This document shows positions 43,641-48,206 of a stretch of 48,206 nucleotides of DNA, one piece after another. The DNA is from Pseudomonadales bacterium (GTDB taxonomy: Bacteria; Pseudomonadota; Gammaproteobacteria; Pseudomonadales; Azotimanducaceae). The DNA lies in assembly GCA_022448085.1 (NCBI GenBank), contig JAKUTH010000016.1, positions 1-48,206 of the forward strand, given 5' to 3'. The notes under the pieces were generated by a model. It ran no database searches. It was not told where the DNA came from and saw only the letters and a list, made by a program, of their open reading frames with translations. Each line of letters starts with the position of its first letter. The stretch's first letter is position 1. The position numbers and the translations under genes are program-made.

Positions 43641-44858
43641 TCAGTCGTGACGGAGGGCTTCGATGGGGTCCAGCTTTGATGCAAGGTAAGCGGGCCATAC
43701 CCCCGCGGAAAAACCGACGGATACACTGACTGCCACTGCGATAAGGACCGTTTGCATCTCGACGATCAAAGGCATATCAAATTGGGACGAGATGGCCTCA
43801 CTTCCAAGCCATCCGAGGACAATGCCAAACAAGCCGCCCAATGCACCCAACGTAATCGCTTCCACAATGAACTGGGTAAGGATATTTCCACGCGTGGCAC
43901 CGAGCGCTTTGCGAACCCCGATCTCTCGGGTTCGCTCGGTTACGGAGACGAGCATGATGCTTAGGATTCCGATGGCTCCGATAAGTAGGCTAATCGCCAG
44001 GATACCGATGACGTAAGTCGACAAGGTGCTCGTGATTGATTGCATCATGTCGGTAAATACGCTCCGATTCATGATCTGAAAGTCATTTGGGTCACCCGGG
44101 CGGATTTTGTGCTCGCGCCGCAGCACGCGCTCGATGTCGACCATGGCCATATCGATTCCGATATTTTCTTTAACTTCGGCGGAGAGAGATCCCAGTCGAT
44201 CTGAACCGAACACACGAAATCGAGCCGTTGTCAGGGGTATGTATATTGCGTCGTCGACACTCGGACCGTAGCCGCCTGATCCGACCTCGGCGAAGACACC
44301 TACCACTTTGAAGATGATCCGACCAATCGAAATATCTCGCCCTAGGAGACTGGTCGGAGCGAATTCAAAACTAGTAGGGATACTGTATCCGAGCACCGCC
44401 ACGCGCCTGCGCGCGGCGAGGTCAGACTGCGTGATCATGCGTCCATGGGTCAGTTCGCGGTTGTTGACGACCAAGTAATTGGGCGTCGTGCCCGTGATCG
44501 TGCCGTGGATGTTCTTGTTGCCGAATTTGACTTGACGACTGCTTCGCAATTCAGGAACGACGGCCGAAAGGAATTGACTGTCACGGCGCAACGCGTCGTA
44601 ATCGTCGATGGTGAGTGAGACCCGGTTTGACGATGCGACGCGACCGTGGCCAAAGGATTGGCCGGGGTAAATTGAAAGAACGTTCGCGCCAAGCGTGCTC
44701 ATTTGTTCTTGCACGGCGGCTTGCGTGCCCGAACCGAAGGCCGCACCGATGATTACGCAACCAACCCCGATCACAATCATCAAAATCGTTAACGCTGAGC
44801 GAAGTGCGTTACCACGAATTGCGTTCAATGCGATACGAATGGATTCGAGGAGCGACAT
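43641..44858 (-). CDS. MacB-like ABC transporter permease
   Basis: The protein has 405 residues with the MacB topology: an N-terminal membrane helix (about 20-45; LTILMIVIGVGCVIIGAAFG), a large periplasmic domain (about 46-275), and three C-terminal helices (about 280-300, 330-350, 365-390). ISLLIGAIGILSIMLVSVTE and REIGVRKALGATRGNI are the coupling motif typical of MacB/FtsX permeases. It lies after the adaptor gene with a 5-bp gap, so a tripartite exporter is encoded together with the ATPase upstream. The cargo is unknown. Confidence 0.9.
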   Translation of the reverse strand: MSLLESIRIALNAIRGNALRSALTILMIVIGVGCVIIGAAFGSGTQAAVQEQMSTLGANVLSIYPGQSFGHGRVASSNRVSLTIDDYDALRRDSQFLSAVVPELRSSRQVKFGNKNIHGTITGTTPNYLVVNNRELTHGRMITQSDLAARRRVAVLGYSIPTSFEFAPTSLLGRDISIGRIIFKVVGVFAEVGSGGYGPSVDDAIYIPLTTARFRVFGSDRLGSLSAEVKENIGIDMAMVDIERVLRREHKIRPGDPNDFQIMNRSVFTDMMQSITSTLSTYVIGILAISLLIGAIGILSIMLVSVTERTREIGVRKALGATRGNILTQFIVEAITLGALGGLFGIVLGWLGSEAISSQFDMPLIVEMQTVLIAVAVSVSVGFSAGVWPAYLASKLDPIEALRHD

Positions 44859-44863
44859 GGCGT

Positions 44864-46444
44864 TTAGCCGCGCCGGCCACGGCTACCGCCGAGGCCAGGT
44901 ATGGGGCTCATTCTGCTCGCTCGGTTCTGCCAGGTTTCGTTCGCTTGGACGAGGGATTGACTAGGGAGAATAAGGACCTTTTCGCCTTGGTTAAGACCCG
45001 CGACAACTTCGGAGTAATCCATATCCGTGATGCCCGTTCGAACGTGCACGGCGACCGCCTCGCCGTTGCGAATCACAAAGACGATATAGTCGCCACCGAA
45101 CTGCTGATCGACGGATGACACGACCCGTTTGGGACGTTGCCCGCCGGGTCCTCTAGAACCATTTGCTGGGCGTCCACCTGAGGCGCCTGGACCGCCACCG
45201 CCCGGGCGTCCTCGGCCAGCACCGGAGCCCGCGATTTTCTGCATTAGTTCACGGTTCTTACGCATAAACGCGACGTCTTCTTCGCTGGGTCGTTTACCGG
45301 TTCGCATTTTGGTCATGATCGCGTTCAGGCGTTCTTCGTCGGAGATATCACTTTTAATGACATCGGCATCGGTTTCAGCGGTCGACGCGGGAGAACCGTT
45401 ATCTCGAACCGCACTCGTTTTCCGTGGTTTCGGCGACGCAGCTAACATCCTGTCGACGTCCTCGATGGTGTAACCAAGCACGCTGGCACCTGAATAGACA
45501 TCGCCCTGAGTACGTAGCGCTGCGTTAGGAATCGCTAGCACTTGGTTTCGATTGGCGACCATGACCTCTACATCCGCATTCATCCCGGGTCGTAGAAGTC
45601 CTTCGCGATTTTCAAGATCGATCAATACCGGGAACATGGTGACGTTTTGGATTGTCGTCGCCTGTGGTTCAACTTTGATGACTTCGCCTTGAAAAGGACG
45701 GTTAGCGTAAGCGGCCACGTTAACGGTCGCAGAAACACCTGGTTTCATTTTGCCGATATCGATTTCGTTCACCAGCATCCGTATTTGGACACGCGAAAGA
45801 TCCGCCATTTTGAGGAGGAGGGTACCGCCACTACTGTTACCCATGGGTGACGAAATAACTGTACCTTGTTCGACCGCGCGTTCGATAATGGTCCCGGTAA
45901 TGGGCGCATTAACGTCGCAATCACCGAGTTGAATCACGGCGTTCTCGACGGTAATTTCGCGCTGTACGACTTCGGATTGCGCTGTGGCGTGGTCCAAAGT
46001 CGATTTTTCCCAGTCGGCCTTGGACACGGATTTCCGTACATAGAGTGAATTGATCCGCTCAAGTTGTGAACGAGAGTTCGCGAGCTTTGCTCTAGCAACG
46101 GTGAGGCTTGCTTCAGCCTGCTTGAGGGTATTCTTGAGAACGCGCTGATCGATTTGTGCAAGTAACGTGCCGGCTTCAACAACGTCACCAGTGTCGACGG
46201 TCATTTCGAGAATCTCGCCGGATGCTTTGGATTTGACTTCGACCGTTGTGACGGGTTCGACTTCGCCGGCTGCTTCGACCGCCACTCGAATATTCCGGGG
46301 CGCAACGGCGACTTGCTGGTAATCGCTGTAAGGAAGATTGGCGTTTTCTAGAGAAGCATCCTTGTCGTCTGCCAAATACGACTCGAGGTAATCGCAACTC
46401 GCCAGTAAACCAACAGAAATAACCAGAAGGATTCGAGTGGCCAC
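44864..46444 (-). CDS. MacA-like periplasmic adaptor with Gly/Arg/Pro-rich insert
   Basis: The protein has 526 residues, longer than MacA (about 370). It has a lipoprotein-like start (lipobox LLASC, Cys16). A lipoyl/barrel-sandwich region (ATVEVKSKASGEILEMTVD-like; about 60-230) includes a helical hairpin. A beta-barrel section follows. At about 312-450 there is an insert with SDEERLNAIMTKMRTG and a tract of Gly, Arg and Pro (GRGRPGGGGPGASGG). The C-terminus (YIVFVIRNGEAVAVHVRTG) completes the membrane-proximal domain. GTG 46444 overlaps the ATPase stop by one base. The exporter's role is unknown. Confidence 0.85.
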   Translation of the reverse strand: MATRILLVISVGLLASCDYLESYLADDKDASLENANLPYSDYQQVAVAPRNIRVAVEAAGEVEPVTTVEVKSKASGEILEMTVDTGDVVEAGTLLAQIDQRVLKNTLKQAEASLTVARAKLANSRSQLERINSLYVRKSVSKADWEKSTLDHATAQSEVVQREITVENAVIQLGDCDVNAPITGTIIERAVEQGTVISSPMGNSSGGTLLLKMADLSRVQIRMLVNEIDIGKMKPGVSATVNVAAYANRPFQGEVIKVEPQATTIQNVTMFPVLIDLENREGLLRPGMNADVEVMVANRNQVLAIPNAALRTQGDVYSGASVLGYTIEDVDRMLAASPKPRKTSAVRDNGSPASTAETDADVIKSDISDEERLNAIMTKMRTGKRPSEEDVAFMRKNRELMQKIAGSGAGRGRPGGGGPGASGGRPANGSRGPGGQRPKRVVSSVDQQFGGDYIVFVIRNGEAVAVHVRTGITDMDYSEVVAGLNQGEKVLILPSQSLVQANETWQNRASRMSPIPGLGGSRGRRG

Positions 46445-47178
46445 TAGCCGTTCTCCACAAGGTAGTCTTCGGTCACTTCACCGTCCCGCAGATGGATGTG
46501 TCGCTTGGCACGTACCGCGATTCCGGGTTCGTGGGTGACCAAAATGATCGTCTGTCCGGCACTATAGAGTTCTTCAAACAAAGCCATAATGTCTTCGCCG
46601 GTACGTGAATCGAGATTGCCCGTCGGTTCATCGGCAAGCAGGATCGCTGGGTCATTAACGAGGGCCCGGGCTACGGCCACGCGCTGACGTTGCCCCCCCG
46701 ATAGTTCACTTGGCTTATGAAACGTGCGGTCATCAAGCCCCACGCGTTCCAAGGCTTGTCGGGCTCGATTACGCCGTTCACGTCGACCGACGCCGCCGTA
46801 CAGTAGCGGCGTTTCAACGTTTTGCAAGGCGTTCGATTTTGACAACAAATTAAAGGTCTGAAATACGAACCCGATCATGCGATTGCGCACCCGAGCCAGA
46901 GCCTTGTCGTTGAGCTTGGATACGTTTTCGCCGTCGAGCCAATATTCCCCGGCAGACGGACGGTCCAAGCAGCCAATGATGTTCATCAAGGTTGACTTGC
47001 CAGAACCCGAAGGGCCCATTATGGCGACGTACTCGTTGGCGTCTATCCTGCAATCAACACCGTTGAGGGCGCGAATGGTTTCGGACCCCATGCGGTAATT
47101 CTTATGAATTGTCTGGAGGTCGATCACCCGCCCGGAGGGCGGCGAATCGCGATTTGCACTTGGATTGGGCGTCGCCAT
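46444..47178 (-). CDS. MacB-like ABC transporter ATP-binding protein
   Basis: The protein has 244 residues. Motifs in order are Walker [11 protein letters not shown]-loop FVFQTFNLL, signature [10 protein letters not shown], Walker [13 protein letters not shown] and H-loop VTHE. It is the LolD/MacB-type class of ATPase. It heads the ATPase-adaptor-permease operon. ATG 47178 fits, although no strong ribosome-binding site is seen. An upstream divergent gap of 226 bp to the dioxygenase gene likely holds its promoter. Confidence 0.93.
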   Translation of the reverse strand: MATPNPSANRDSPPSGRVIDLQTIHKNYRMGSETIRALNGVDCRIDANEYVAIMGPSGSGKSTLMNIIGCLDRPSAGEYWLDGENVSKLNDKALARVRNRMIGFVFQTFNLLSKSNALQNVETPLLYGGVGRRERRNRARQALERVGLDDRTFHKPSELSGGQRQRVAVARALVNDPAILLADEPTGNLDSRTGEDIMALFEELYSAGQTIILVTHEPGIAVRAKRHIHLRDGEVTEDYLVENG

Positions 47179-47404
47179 AGGCGTCTTACGACTAATACGA
47201 GTTGGTTTGTACGAACCCTGTAGTCTAATCTGTCCTAGCCAAAACCTCTTCTCTTCCTTGACGTCCGCGTACTTATTGGCTGCCGAGCCGATTTTTGCCA
47301 GTTACACTATTTCCGCGGCGCGTTTATTGTTTGGAACCATCTTCTTTTTGACGTGTCTCGAACACAGCGGTAGTTTGATTGGGCCAAATTGGCCGGGAGG
47401 ATCG
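47179..47404. other. Divergent intergenic region between exporter and dioxygenase genes
   Basis: Both genes must be driven from this 226-bp gap. TTGACG at 47258-47263 is a possible -35 element on the plus strand, but no -10 hexamer at the right spacing was found. No repeat or clear operator was seen. Confidence 0.3.
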
Positions 47405-48206
47405 ATGAGTAAGCACCGAGCGAAACAAAACAAGGATGCGAAGAAGAAAGCTCCGTTTGCCGTGAGTAGCAGCGATTTGCAGAAAGCTCGACAAAAACTT
47501 GTTGCCGAGCTCGGCCTCGAAAAATACGTTTTGGATCTGGATCTCAACGGATATGCCGTGGTACCGCCCGAGGTTACGGGTGTAACCCCCGCTAATCTTG
47601 ACCGGCTCACCGAAGTGCTTTTGGCCAAGTCAGAAGAGCTGGTGGGTTGCGGGTTTACGGTTGCAGAGGGCCCCTCGTCCGAACTCGATTTCGGCGACTA
47701 TCGCGGCACGTTGGAACTGCAGTCGGGAGCAAAACCAAGTCAGTTTCAATTGATGCAGTTGTGTACTTTTGACCGCGCGTTTCGTGATCTTGCAGTCAAT
47801 CCTGTCGCGACCGCGCTCATGCGCTACATGATCGGTCCATACACCACCCGCTTTAGTTCGCACAATTGTTTCGTAAAGTGGAAAGGGGATGGATACGGCG
47901 AGTCACTCGGTCTGCATTGCGACCAAGGTGGCGTGCCTCAACCGTGGGGACGTGTCGCACTCAATGCCAATTGCAATTGGTGCCTGACGGATTACACGTT
48001 GGCCGACGGTGCGTTCGCTTGCGTGGCGGGCTCGCATCACCGCAACTCTCAGCCAGTGATGCCGCAAGCAATACGCGAGGCGATTCCGGTTGAGTGCCCG
48101 CGTGGATCCTTGATCGCTTTTCATGGGCAGCTCTGGCATGGCGCGTACCCGAAGAGCACCCCGGGTCTTCGACTAACGATTGCCAATTACTACCGCCATG
48201 CCTCGA
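47405..48206 (+). CDS. Phytanoyl-CoA dioxygenase-family protein, 3' end outside window
   Basis: An ATG at 47405 after a GGGAGG ribosome-binding site opens a frame that runs off the right edge (267 residues seen). The N-terminus is Lys-rich (MSKHRAKQNKDAKKKAP). The Fe(II)/2-oxoglutarate motif is HxD...H: His171 and Asp173 in LHCDQGG, His245 in WHGAYPK, and Arg256 in GLRLTI for 2-oxoglutarate. NCNWCLTDYT and FACVAGSHH fit the PhyH fold. The family hydroxylates very diverse small molecules, so no substrate can be given. No cofactor or pathway genes neighbour it. Confidence 0.85.
   Translation, partial: MSKHRAKQNKDAKKKAPFAVSSSDLQKARQKLVAELGLEKYVLDLDLNGYAVVPPEVTGVTPANLDRLTEVLLAKSEELVGCGFTVAEGPSSELDFGDYRGTLELQSGAKPSQFQLMQLCTFDRAFRDLAVNPVATALMRYMIGPYTTRFSSHNCFVKWKGDGYGESLGLHCDQGGVPQPWGRVALNANCNWCLTDYTLADGAFACVAGSHHRNSQPVMPQAIREAIPVECPRGSLIAFHGQLWHGAYPKSTPGLRLTIANYYRHAS

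Noticed and set aside
1-48206. tRNA, rRNA, CRISPR array, insertion sequence or prophage
   Set aside because: No cloverleaf-like, ribosomal or regularly spaced repeat sequence and no transposase, integrase or phage protein was found by reading; a covariance-model scan was not possible.

Overview
The window is a chromosomal segment of a Gram-negative bacterium, most likely a non-enteric gammaproteobacterium. The evidence is gene order: dsbD-aroQ-accB-prmA-dusB-purH-purD, lptD-surA-rsmA-apaG-apaH-cca, rpsU-yqeY-dnaG-rpoD with divergent tsaD, and amgK-murU-rpe-gph-trpE beside lptD. These blocks are laid out much as in Pseudomonas and relatives. Coq7 shows ubiquinone synthesis, and LptD shows an LPS outer membrane. 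I see no rRNA, tRNA, CRISPR array, insertion sequence, integrase or phage gene. Coding density is very high, neighbouring genes often overlap by 4 nt, and GTG/TTG starts are common.

Layout. 1-826 (minus): a small membrane protein overlapping the 5' part of mpl (murein tripeptide ligase). 893-4270: a PPi-dependent phosphofructokinase convergent with a K+-independent-type H+-pyrophosphatase, a pyrophosphate energy module. 4487-5603 (minus): a lipoprotein and a PCu(A)C copper chaperone, divergent from dsbD. 5693-14895 (plus): dsbD, aroQ, accB, prmA, dusB, purH, purD, a luciferase-like oxidoreductase and coq7. 15153-28052 (minus): amgK-murU, rpe-gph-trpE, four non-trp genes (acyl-CoA dehydrogenase, secreted alpha/beta hydrolase, M20 amidohydrolase, GT4 glycosyltransferase), trpG-trpD-trpC, a crotonase, OsmC and a VOC protein. 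28179-35035 (plus): lptD, surA, rsmA, apaG, apaH, cca. 35062-36093 (minus): tsaD. 36166-40671 (plus): the macromolecular-synthesis operon rpsU-yqeY-dnaG-rpoD. 40799-47178 (minus): a possible small membrane protein, a secreted alpha/beta hydrolase with a MaoC-type protein, and a MacB-like ABC exporter with its adaptor. 47405-end (plus): a truncated PhyH-type dioxygenase.

How the genes fit together. Mpl, AmgK and MurU are three peptidoglycan-recycling steps. LptD and its periplasmic chaperone SurA are side by side. DsbD and PCu(A)C both serve periplasmic thiol or copper chemistry. PFK uses PPi for glycolysis, while the H+-PPase stores PPi energy as a proton gradient.

Main oddities. Several conserved blocks have one member cleanly missing: accC after accB, fis after dusB, pdxA after surA, and the usual genes between cca and tsaD. 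The trp genes are split by four unrelated genes. rpoD begins with an in-frame 12-bp tandem repeat. Cca appears to lack its HD phosphohydrolase core. The ABC-exporter adaptor carries a Gly/Arg/Pro-rich insert. I found no clear undescribed defence, mobile or biosynthetic system; most of the window is housekeeping.
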